A stretch of DNA of 64,000 bases from Betaproteobacteria bacterium (GTDB lineage Bacteria; Pseudomonadota; Gammaproteobacteria; Burkholderiales; SG8-41), in NCBI GenBank assembly GCA_016868035.1, contig VGID01000001.1:128289-192288 (forward strand), read 5' to 3'. Under the pieces are notes generated by a model. It was not told where the DNA came from and ran no database searches. It saw only the letters and a program-made list of their open reading frames with translations. Within the stretch, counting starts at the first letter, position 1. The number at the start of each line of letters is the position of its first letter. Shown here piece by piece: positions 55,934-64,000 of the stretch. Both the position numbers and the translations under genes were made by a program.

Positions 55934-58900
55934 ATGAAGCTCAACGACACCCGGCTCGCATTGCCGCCGCAGCAGGTCACGCTCGACGTGCTGCTGGAGA
56001 AGTACGCGAAGAACGGCGAAAAGACCGCTGAAGATCTGCGCCGGCGCGTCGCACGCGCGCTCGCCGCGGTAGAGAAGGACCCCGCGCGCTGGGAGCCGGT
56101 GTTCTTCGAAGCGCTCGAAGGCGGCTTCATTCCCGGCGGACGCGTCAACTCCGCCGCCGGAACGAACTTGCAGGCGACGCTCATCAACTGTTTCGTGCAG
56201 CCGGTGGGCGACTCGGTGTCCGAGACCGTGGACGGCAAGCCCGGCATCTATGTCGCGCTGCAGGAAGCGGCGGAAACCATGCGGCGCGGCGGCGGCGTGG
56301 GCTACGACTTCTCGGCGATCCGCCCGCGCGGGGCACGGGTGCGCGGTACCGAAAGCACCGCGAGCGGGCCCGTGTCCTACATGCGCGTCTTCGACAAGAG
56401 CTGCGAGACGGTGGAGTCCGCCGGCTCGCGCCGCGGCGCGCAGATGGGGATCCTTCGCTGCACGCACCCCGACATCGAGGACTTCATCCACGCGAAAGAT
56501 CACGGCGAGCTCAAGAACTTCAACGTGAGCGTGGCGGTGACCGACGCCTTCATGCGCGCGGTCGAGGCCGACGGCGACTGGGAGCTCGTGCACAAGCAGC
56601 CGCCCGCACCCGATTTCGAGGGCGCGCCGGGCCAGCGCCCCGATGGCCTGTGGGTCTACCGCAGGGTCAAGGCGCGCGAGCTCTGGCAGCAGATCATGGA
56701 ATCCACCTACGATCACGCCGAGCCGGGCGTATTCTTCATCGACCGCGCGAACGTGGACAACAATCTCTCCTACGTCGAGCGGATCGAATCGACCAACCCG
56801 TGCGTCACTGGCGATGCCTGGATGATGACCGGCGACGGTCCGCGCCGAGTCCATGAACTCATTGGCCAGGCCTTCGTGGCAATACACAGGGGAAGGGGTT
56901 ACCGCACGACCTCGCAGGGATTCTTTTCAACAGGCCGCAAGCCGGTAGTTCGCTTGACCACACGTGAAGGTCCCAGCCTACGACTAACCAAGGACCATCT
57001 GGTTACGCGCGTAACGAGCAGCAGCCGTTATTTCATGGAAGCGGAATGGGCGGCAGCTTCCGATCTCAAAGCCGGCGACAGGATTCTGCTACACGATCAT
57101 CGCGCTCTCGCCGGCTGGCCTGGCGCGCATACGGAAGCCGAGGGGTACCTTCTCGGGATGCTGATCGGTGATGGTTCGCTCAAGGAAGACAAGGCGGTAC
57201 TTGCCGTGTGGGACGCGCAAGCGCGCCAGCAAGCGAACGGTGAATGGGTTTTCTCGCCGGGAGTCGCGAGCATGATGCAATCGGCCGAGCGCGCGGCCCG
57301 CACATTGCACCACCAAAGGGATTTCCGCGGCTGGCAAGGCGTTGTTGCTGGAGGCAGGACGACCGAACTGCGGCTATCACTTGCCGCGTTGCGGGACCTC
57401 GCGCTTTCGCTTGGAATGCGGCCCGGTGCAAAGCGGATCACGGACCAAATGGAACGCTGTTCGTCCGACTTCTACCGTGGCTTGTTGCGTGGCCTGTTCG
57501 ATACTGACGGATCTGTCCAGGGCACGCAGGCGAAAGGGGTCAGCGTGAGATTGACCCAAGTGGATCACGAGAATCTCGTGCGCGCCCAGCGACTCCTGTT
57601 GCGCCTCGGTATTTTCTCGACCATCTACAGGAACAGAAAGCCGGCTGGCGAGAACCTGCTTCCGGATGGCAGGGGAGGCCTTGCACTATATCCAATCCAG
57701 GCAACCCACGAACTTGTCATATCCGGCGAGAACTTGCTGCATTTCGAGCAAGCAGTCGGGTTTGACAACGCTGACAAAGCGGGACGGTTGAGTTACCTAC
57801 TGTCTTCCTATCGGCGAAAGCTCAATCACGAGAACTTTGTCGCAACCGTCGATACGGTATTGCAGGACGGTGAGGACGAGGTCTTTGACGTTTCCGTAGC
57901 CGAGGTGAACGCATTTGATGCCAATGGATTCTGTGTTCACAACTGCGGAGAGCAGGCGCTGCCTCCTTACGGCTGCTGCTGCCTCGGCTCGATCAATCTC
58001 ACGCTGTTCGTGCGCGAGCCGTTCGGCGCGAAGGCGCGCTTCGACTTCGAGGCTTTCGGGCGCGTAGTGCGGCCGGCGGTGCGCATGCTCGACAACGTGC
58101 TCGACGCGACGGTGTGGCCGCTGGAGCAGCAGCGGGCGGAGGCGCGCGCGAAGCGCCGGGTGGGGCTCGGCTTCACCGGCCTGGGCGACGCGCTGATCAT
58201 GCTCGGGCTGCGCTACGACACGGAGGATGCGCGCCGCTGCGCGGCGCGCATTATGGAAGCGATGCGCGATGAGTCATACGCTGCGTCGATTGAACTCGCG
58301 AAGGAGAAAGGAGCTTTCCCGCTCTTTGATGCGGAGCGGTATCTTGCCGCTCCGCATTTTGCCTCGCGCCTCCCGGAGAAGCTGAAGGGCGAGATCCGCA
58401 GGCACGGCATCCGCAACAGCCATCTCCTGTCGATCGCGCCCACCGGAACGATCTCGCTCGCCTTCGCCGACAACGCCTCGAACGGCATCGAGCCGCCCTA
58501 CTCGTGGACCTACCAGCGCAAGAAGCGCATGTCCGACGGTTCGATGAAGATCTACGATGTCGAGGACCACGCGTGGCGGCTCTACCGGCACCGCGGCGGC
58601 GACATGGGCCGGCTCCCGCCGCCGTTCGTCACCGCGATGGACATCTCCGCGCTCGACCACATGCGCATGGTGGCGGCGGTCTCGCCTTTTGTGGATTCCG
58701 CCATCAGCAAAACCGTCAACGTGCCCGAGAACTACCCGTATACCCACTTCAAGGACCTCTACCTCGAAGCGTGGAAAGCGGGCCTGAAGGGCATCACCAC
58801 CTACCGCCCGAACAAGGTACTGGGCGCGGTGCTTTCCGTGACGCCGGAGTCCGAGCAACCGAACGACCTCGACACCACCGCGGACCGGCGGATCCGGCTC

Positions 58901-59908
58901 GAAGCGACCCCGCAGCCGGCGCTCTCGAGCCTGCGCTGGCCGGGACGGCCGAACCTCGCGACCGGCAACCCGTCGTGGACCTACATGGTGGAATCGCCCT
59001 TGGGGAAGTTCGCAATCTTCGTCGGCCATGTCGAAAACGCCGATCCCCATCCGTTCGAGGTGTGGGTGAACGGCGCGGAGCAACCTCGCGGCCTCGGGGC
59101 GGTGGCGAAGACGCTCTCGATGGACATGCGCGCGCAGGACAAGGCATGGCTGCGGATGAAGCTCGAGATCCTCGCGCGCACCACCGGCGACGACGCATTC
59201 GACTGCCCGCTGCCGCCGAATGGCGAGGCGCGGCGCGTGCCGAGCATGGTGGCGGCGTTCGCCCGCATCGTGCGCTACCGCGTGGACCAGCTGGGGGCGC
59301 TCGCGAAGCAGGACGGGAAATCCCCGGTGCTCGACGCCCTGTTCGCGAAGAAGGAGCCCAAGACCGGCACCGACGGCACCATGTCGTGGACGGTGGACGT
59401 GCACAACCCGCGTACGGGCGACGACTTCGTTCTGATGCTGAAGGAGCTGGTGCTGCCTGGCGGACAGCGCCGTCCGTATTCGGTGTGGATGGCGGGCGCT
59501 TACCCGCGCGCGCTCGACGGTTTGTGCAAGCTGCTCTCGCTCGACATGCGCGTGATCGACCCGGCCTGGATCGGGATGAAGTTGAGGAAGCTTCTCAACT
59601 ATGCGGAGCCGCTGGGCGACTTCATGGCGCGGGTCCCGGGAGCGGAGCGCCAGCAGAACTTCCCGAGCACGATCGCCTATTGCGCGCGCCTCATCATCCA
59701 CCGCTACGCGATGCTCGGCGTGCTGGACGAGCGCGGCTATCCGCTCTCCGAGATGGGCGTGCTCGAGATTCCCGAGGACGACCGCGACCGCTCCGCCCAC
59801 CCGCTGCTCTACGGGAAGCGGTGCGCGGAGTGCGGCAGCCGGGCGGTCATCCACAAGGACGGATGCGAGTTCTGCACCGCGTGCGGCTGGATCGGCGCGT
59901 GCGGGTGA
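55934..59908 (+). CDS. nrdJ: Adenosylcobalamin-dependent (class II) ribonucleoside-diphosphate reductase precursor with intein
   Basis: [53 protein letters not shown]-terminal [22 protein letters not shown]. Confidence 0.93.
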   Translation: MKLNDTRLALPPQQVTLDVLLEKYAKNGEKTAEDLRRRVARALAAVEKDPARWEPVFFEALEGGFIPGGRVNSAAGTNLQATLINCFVQPVGDSVSETVDGKPGIYVALQEAAETMRRGGGVGYDFSAIRPRGARVRGTESTASGPVSYMRVFDKSCETVESAGSRRGAQMGILRCTHPDIEDFIHAKDHGELKNFNVSVAVTDAFMRAVEADGDWELVHKQPPAPDFEGAPGQRPDGLWVYRRVKARELWQQIMESTYDHAEPGVFFIDRANVDNNLSYVERIESTNPCVTGDAWMMTGDGPRRVHELIGQAFVAIHRGRGYRTTSQGFFSTGRKPVVRLTTREGPSLRLTKDHLVTRVTSSSRYFMEAEWAAASDLKAGDRILLHDHRALAGWPGAHTEAEGYLLGMLIGDGSLKEDKAVLAVWDAQARQQANGEWVFSPGVASMMQSAERAARTLHHQRDFRGWQGVVAGGRTTELRLSLAALRDLALSLGMRPGAKRITDQMERCSSDFYRGLLRGLFDTDGSVQGTQAKGVSVRLTQVDHENLVRAQRLLLRLGIFSTIYRNRKPAGENLLPDGRGGLALYPIQATHELVISGENLLHFEQAVGFDNADKAGRLSYLLSSYRRKLNHENFVATVDTVLQDGEDEVFDVSVAEVNAFDANGFCVHNCGEQALPPYGCCCLGSINLTLFVREPFGAKARFDFEAFGRVVRPAVRMLDNVLDATVWPLEQQRAEARAKRRVGLGFTGLGDALIMLGLRYDTEDARRCAARIMEAMRDESYAASIELAKEKGAFPLFDAERYLAAPHFASRLPEKLKGEIRRHGIRNSHLLSIAPTGTISLAFADNASNGIEPPYSWTYQRKKRMSDGSMKIYDVEDHAWRLYRHRGGDMGRLPPPFVTAMDISALDHMRMVAAVSPFVDSAISKTVNVPENYPYTHFKDLYLEAWKAGLKGITTYRPNKVLGAVLSVTPESEQPNDLDTTADRRIRLEATPQPALSSLRWPGRPNLATGNPSWTYMVESPLGKFAIFVGHVENADPHPFEVWVNGAEQPRGLGAVAKTLSMDMRAQDKAWLRMKLEILARTTGDDAFDCPLPPNGEARRVPSMVAAFARIVRYRVDQLGALAKQDGKSPVLDALFAKKEPKTGTDGTMSWTVDVHNPRTGDDFVLMLKELVLPGGQRRPYSVWMAGAYPRALDGLCKLLSLDMRVIDPAWIGMKLRKLLNYAEPLGDFMARVPGAERQQNFPSTIAYCARLIIHRYAMLGVLDERGYPLSEMGVLEIPEDDRDRSAHPLLYGKRCAECGSRAVIHKDGCEFCTACGWIGACG
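56801..57943 (+). mobile_element. Intein (381 aa) with LAGLIDADG homing-endonuclease motifs
   Basis: Starts [31 protein letters not shown] and [12 protein letters not shown]; ends [13 protein letters not shown] followed by C+1 ([10 protein letters not shown]); lower GC than the host gene. Confidence 0.94.
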
Positions 59909-59971
59909 CCAGAACATGACCGCTGACGAAGCGCCGCCGTGACGAAGTGGCGAGATTACGGAAGCCGGCCT

Positions 59972-60139
59972 ATGAGCAAGCGCGTGGTCAAGAAACCTCC
60001 CCGGTCGTTGCGTCCCGGCGCGGCGCAGTCGAAGAAACCGTCCGCGCTCAATCCCCGCCTCTCGGCGCAGACGCGCAAGATCCTGCTCAAGCACTACCGC
60101 ACCAAGTACGCCGTGCGCCACCGCGGCGGCGGACGCTGA
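59972..60139 (+). CDS. Small basic hypothetical protein
   Basis: MSKRVVKKPPRSLRPGAAQSKKPSALNPRLSAQTRKILLKHYRTKYAVRHRGGGR; 3' of nrdJ. Confidence 0.45.
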   Translation: MSKRVVKKPPRSLRPGAAQSKKPSALNPRLSAQTRKILLKHYRTKYAVRHRGGGR

Positions 60140-60162
60140 CGCAGGAGCGCTGGAACGCTGCT

Positions 60163-61026
60163 TCAGTAGCTCCCGCCGCGGATGAACCGTGCCATGCCGG
60201 CCGCGACCTCGGCCTCCTGTCCGATGAAGCCATGCGGCGAGCGCCCCAGGCAGGCCTCGACGCTCGGGGCACCGGCGGGGCCGCCGGGACCGCCGGTGAC
60301 GGTGACGGCCTGCTCGCGCGTGCCGCTGGTCCGGGCGGTGATCTTACCGATGAAACCGGGAGGCGAGCGGACGCAGGTGTCGGCGGCATGGCCGATGACG
60401 AGCACCGGCATCCGGATCGCTTCGAGCTGCAGATCGAAGACCGTCTGCGCCACCCACTGCTTCCGGCCGGGGGCGCCCGACGTGACCGGGGATGTGAGCA
60501 CGAGCCCGTCGGGCGCAGACGGGCCCACGAGCCGGGACGCTGCATTCGCAGCCGAGATCGCGCCCCGACTTGTGCCGACGAGCCACACCGGCGCTTTGGT
60601 GCGCGCGCGCACGTCGGCGATGACGCGCCCAAGATCGTCCGCATGCCGCGGCATGATCCGCAATCCCGCCAGCCCGTCCTCGCCGGGATGGTCGGAGCGC
60701 GCATCCACCAGGGCAGTCACGAAACCGGCGCCGTGGAAATGCGGCAGGGAGCGCACGAGGGAATTTCCGGTGAGCGCGCGCGAACAGCCCTTGTCGTCGA
60801 GATCGAGGTATCCTCCGCCTCCCACCAACAGCACGAGCGCGATGCCCTCGCCTTGCGCTTGCGCGCCCTGCGGCCGCGCGAGCGCGTAGCGCGTCGTCGT
60901 GCGGTCATGCGTCTCGATCGTCACGATCTCGCCGCAGCCTTCTACCGGTGAGCCGGCGTTCGACTGCGCAAGCGACGCACCCGCCACCGAAACCAGCAGG
61001 ACGCCGGCCAACACCGCGGATCGCAT
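60163..61026 (-). CDS. Secreted alpha/beta-hydrolase-like protein
   Basis: Signal peptide; VWLVGTSRGAISAANAA (GxSxG-like nucleophile elbow). Confidence 0.75.
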   Translation of the reverse strand: MRSAVLAGVLLVSVAGASLAQSNAGSPVEGCGEIVTIETHDRTTTRYALARPQGAQAQGEGIALVLLVGGGGYLDLDDKGCSRALTGNSLVRSLPHFHGAGFVTALVDARSDHPGEDGLAGLRIMPRHADDLGRVIADVRARTKAPVWLVGTSRGAISAANAASRLVGPSAPDGLVLTSPVTSGAPGRKQWVAQTVFDLQLEAIRMPVLVIGHAADTCVRSPPGFIGKITARTSGTREQAVTVTGGPGGPAGAPSVEACLGRSPHGFIGQEAEVAAGMARFIRGGSY

Positions 61027-61082
61027 CCTCCTCCTCCCGGGGAGCGGGATTCCCTCTCTCAATGCGCCAAGATCGCAGCGCA

Positions 61083-61514
61083 TCAACCGATGCGGGAAGA
61101 ACGCACAAACCGGCTGAATACCCAGAATACCGCCCGAAGGCCCCCCCAGCCAACGAGAAACGCAAGCAGGCTCAGCACCACCCAGAACACGCGGCCGCTG
61201 AGCAGGTAGCCGATCAGAAAGGGGGCGCCCAGGGCCAGTGCGCCGGAGCGTGCAACGATCGCGGCCTGCCGTGGCGTCAGAGGTCCCGGCGCGTTCAGCC
61301 GCGCCAATCCGAATACCAGCAGTGCGCTCGCGATGGACACATCGAGGAGCGCGGCGCTCAACAGGAGCGAAACTCCCCCGAAAACGCCGCCTTCGCCCAC
61401 GAAACCGGCGCCCTCTCGCGCTCCCGCCATGAACCCGCTCACGGCCAGCGGAAGTGTCCAAGCATTCACGACCACGATGGCCGTGATCGCGATCATGACC
61501 AACGCTTTCTTCAT
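61083..61514 (-). CDS. Hypothetical membrane protein
   Basis: Four hydrophobic segments. Confidence 0.55.
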   Translation of the reverse strand: MKKALVMIAITAIVVVNAWTLPLAVSGFMAGAREGAGFVGEGGVFGGVSLLLSAALLDVSIASALLVFGLARLNAPGPLTPRQAAIVARSGALALGAPFLIGYLLSGRVFWVVLSLLAFLVGWGGLRAVFWVFSRFVRSSRIG

Positions 61515-61528
61515 ACCGAGTCGGGCTC

Positions 61529-62116
61529 TCAGCGCTTGTGCTTCCCCGCGCTCCAGCCGCTCTTCGCGAGGTGCTTCTCGCCCACCTCGACCGGCTCCTC
61601 CTCGAGCGGCGTCGCCATGGTGTCGTTCCAGCGGTTCATGAAGCCGAAATAGGCGACCACCCCGGCGATCTCGACGATCTGGCTCTCGCTCCAGTGCTGC
61701 TTCATCCTTGCGAACAACTCATCGGTGACGTCGTTGGGCTGGGAAGCGGCTGCTATGGCGAACTCGAGCGCCACGCGCTCGGCTTCGGTATAGAGCGGGC
61801 TCGTGCGGAATTCCCAGACGGCCTCGAGCTTCTTCTCGTCCACGCCGAGCCGGAGCGACGCTCCGGCGGTGTGCGCCATTCAGTAGTGGCAGCCGTGGGC
61901 GCGGCTCGCGACGTGCGCGACGAGCCGCCGAAAGCCGAGCGGGACCTCGCCTTCCGGGTCCCAGACCGCCGCGGCGAGCTGCTGCAGCGCGCGCACGAGC
62001 TTCGGCTTGCGCTGCATGATGAGCCCGCTGTTCGGCACGAAGCCGAGCGTTTTCTTGTAACCCGCTTCGAGGTCCTTCAGCTCCGGAGCGAGCGGCAGGG
62101 GCGCGAGACGCGGCAT
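61529..62116 (-). CDS. Carboxymuconolactone decarboxylase/AhpD-like protein; candidate selenoprotein with Sec (UGA) at codon 79
   Basis: Frame is open on both sides of TGA 61880-61882 (minus): ...HVASRAHGCHY-U-MAHTAGASLRLGVDEKKLEAVWEFRTSPLYTEAERVALEFA...; CxxU with downstream His; hairpin follows. Confidence 0.83.
61849..61867 (-). promoter_or_regulatory. Candidate bacterial SECIS hairpin GCCGGAGC-GTC-GCTCCGGC
   Basis: Perfect 8-bp stem, loop GUC beginning 20 nt after the UGA. Confidence 0.68.
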
Positions 62117-62184
62117 GTATCCTCCATGATGTCGTTGACGAAGCCGTTGGCGCGCGCGATCCCGCCCGGGCCACACCCCGCTGT

Positions 62185-63021
62185 CTAGCGCGGGCGGTCG
62201 CCCTTGAGAGTGATCCGGTGCATGACGCGCCGGAAGCCGTGGTAGTCGTTCACGGGGTTGTGCTGGGCGCAGCGGTTGTCCCAGAACGCGATCGAGCCCG
62301 GCCGCCAGCCGAAGCGGCAGGTGAGTTCGGCGCGGACCTGGTGGCGGAAGAGGAACCCGAGCAGCGGCGCGCTCTCCTCCTCGCTCATGTCCTTGAAGCG
62401 CACCGTGTGGCCGACGTTGACGTAGAGCGCCTTGCGCCCGGTCTCGGGATGGGTGCGCACCACCGGGTGCTCCGCGACGTATTCGCGGCGCGATTGCCCG
62501 GTCGGATTCTCCTTGATGCGGTCCTCGCGCGAGCGCGTGACGTCCGCCTTCGCCGAGCTGTTGACCGCGACGAGCGGCTCGAGCAACCGCTGCATGCGCT
62601 CCGAGAGCGACTCGTACGCCGCATACATGCTCGCGAACTCGGTGTCCCCGCCATACGGCGGCACCTCGCGCGCGAGCAGCACGGTGCCCATCGGCGGTTC
62701 TTCCAGGTAGGTCGTGTCCGAATGCCACACGCCGCCGAAATTCACCCGCTCGTGCTCCAGCTTGACGACCGGCGTGATCGTGGGAAAGCCGTCGAGCCCC
62801 TTCACGAACGGGTACTCGACCGGCTCGCCGAAGCGCTCGGCGAACCCGAGAAACTGCGCCGGAGTGAGATCCTGGTCGCGGAAGAAGATGACGAGGTTCT
62901 CGAGCCAGGCGCGGCGGATCTCGCCGATCGTGCGCTCGGGCAGCTCGCGCCGGAGATCCACGCCGTGGATTTCGGCCCCGAGGGCTCCCGCAATCTTGCG
63001 CACTTCGATGGTTTCGTACAT
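62185..63021 (-). CDS. TauD/TfdA-family Fe(II)/2-oxoglutarate dioxygenase
   Basis: GGVWHSDTTYLEEPPMGTVLLARE; NRCAQHNPVNDYHGFRRVMHRITLKGDRP. Confidence 0.92.
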   Translation of the reverse strand: MYETIEVRKIAGALGAEIHGVDLRRELPERTIGEIRRAWLENLVIFFRDQDLTPAQFLGFAERFGEPVEYPFVKGLDGFPTITPVVKLEHERVNFGGVWHSDTTYLEEPPMGTVLLAREVPPYGGDTEFASMYAAYESLSERMQRLLEPLVAVNSSAKADVTRSREDRIKENPTGQSRREYVAEHPVVRTHPETGRKALYVNVGHTVRFKDMSEEESAPLLGFLFRHQVRAELTCRFGWRPGSIAFWDNRCAQHNPVNDYHGFRRVMHRITLKGDRPR

Positions 63022-63066
63022 GGAATCGGTCCGCGCAGGCACCTTGCGAAGTATACCCAACCCCGA

Positions 63067-64000
63067 TCAGCGCGCTGGCGCCTTCCCGCATACCGGATCG
63101 AAACCGGCGAGCTCGACGCGCCGGCTCGTATCGTGGGAGCGGTACACGGCTTCCTGCACCTTGAGATTCACGAGGTAGTCGCGCGCGCGGTTCTCCAGGG
63201 AGCCGCCCTCGCGCAAGTGGCGCACCACGTGGCGCTGCAGCGCCTCGCACGCACCGCCGCCGAAGCCCGTTTCCGGGCCGCGCTCATAGGGGTGCTCCGC
63301 CTCCGGCCCGCGGTGCGGCTTCCAGTACAGGCGCGCGTCGCCGTCGAGCCTTAGCACGCCGTTCGAGCCTTCGAGCCACATTTCGCCGAGCGTGCGGCGC
63401 GGGTTCGCCGCCACATGATCGTTCAGTCGGTTGCCGTCGAAGAGGCCGGTTGCGCCGCCCTCGAACTCGAAGACGATGTACCCGGCATCCTCGCCCGCGA
63501 TTGCCGGGTTCATCCGCCGCAGCCGCGCGCTGACCGCAGAGACCTCGCCCATGAGGTAACGGAAGGTGTCGATGTAGTGGATCGCGGTCTCGTAGACGAG
63601 CAGCCGCGGCATGCCCTGGAAATACGGCTGCCGGTCGAGATAGGCGACCGGCCCCTGGCCGTCGCCCGGGCGCAGGCGGAACGCCACGGCGTGCAGCGCG
63701 CCAAGCGTGCCGTTCCCGATCAGGCTCTTCGCCTCGCGAAACCACGGCATGAAGCGGAAGTTCTCGTGCACGACGAGCTCCGTCCCCGCGCGCTCGGCGG
63801 TTTCGACGACGGCGAGAGCTTGCGCGTAATCGGGGGCGAGCGGCTTCTGGCAGACGGCGAAGATTCCGCGCTCGGCCGCTGCTGCGACCAGCGCGTGGTG
63901 CGTCGGGGGCGGCGTAACGATGTCGAAGATGTCCGGCCGCACCGCGTCGAGCATCTGCGCGGCGTCGGTGTGCGCCTCCGGGATGCCGAAGCGCTGCGCC
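63067..64000 (-). CDS. Gfo/Idh/MocA-family oxidoreductase, partial (N-terminus beyond window end)
   Basis: VRPDIFDIVTPPPTHHALVAAAAERGIFAVCQKPLAPDYAQA; frame open to window edge. Confidence 0.9.
   Translation of the reverse strand, partial: AQRFGIPEAHTDAAQMLDAVRPDIFDIVTPPPTHHALVAAAAERGIFAVCQKPLAPDYAQALAVVETAERAGTELVVHENFRFMPWFREAKSLIGNGTLGALHAVAFRLRPGDGQGPVAYLDRQPYFQGMPRLLVYETAIHYIDTFRYLMGEVSAVSARLRRMNPAIAGEDAGYIVFEFEGGATGLFDGNRLNDHVAANPRRTLGEMWLEGSNGVLRLDGDARLYWKPHRGPEAEHPYERGPETGFGGGACEALQRHVVRHLREGGSLENRARDYLVNLKVQEAVYRSHDTSRRVELAGFDPVCGKAPAR

Overview
High-GC, betaproteobacteria-like chromosomal window. The minus strand carries a near-complete dcw (division/cell wall) cluster: mraZ-rsmH-ftsL-ftsI-murE-murF-mraY-murD-ftsW-murG-murC-murB-ddl, with ddl cut by the window start. 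It is followed by rnpB (RNase P RNA), chaC-like and pyrC genes, the E. coli-like rsmI-lpoA-yraN-diaA-dolP block, and then hldE-C, SPOR, coaX, birA, glnS, cdd, two AhpD/CMD-like genes, pcp, glgA, Bug/TctC receptors, an RND efflux pair, a Ser/Thr kinase with a cNMP-binding domain, a double-length (about 2000 aa) UvrA, rhlE, an intein-containing B12-dependent ribonucleotide reductase, a second CMD gene, a TauD-like dioxygenase and a Gfo/Idh oxidoreductase. The most notable observations are: (1) two independent carboxymuconolactone decarboxylase/AhpD-like genes interrupted by an in-frame UGA exactly at the second Cys of the CxxC motif, each followed by a perfect hairpin whose G-first apical loop starts exactly 20 nt after the UGA, making both strong selenoprotein candidates; (2) a pervasive family of degenerate 7-bp tandem repeat arrays, often arranged as inverted arms, found between genes and also in frame inside essential or housekeeping genes (murB, murE, murF, and five or six times in uvrA); (3) duplicated translation-start regions upstream of murC (three 155-bp copies) and ddl (two copies 135 bp apart), which create chains of abutting or overlapping leader ORFs and share a short GC-rich mini-element that also occurs in frame in uvrA. 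All calls come from reading the sequence and the supplied ORF track; no database search was run.
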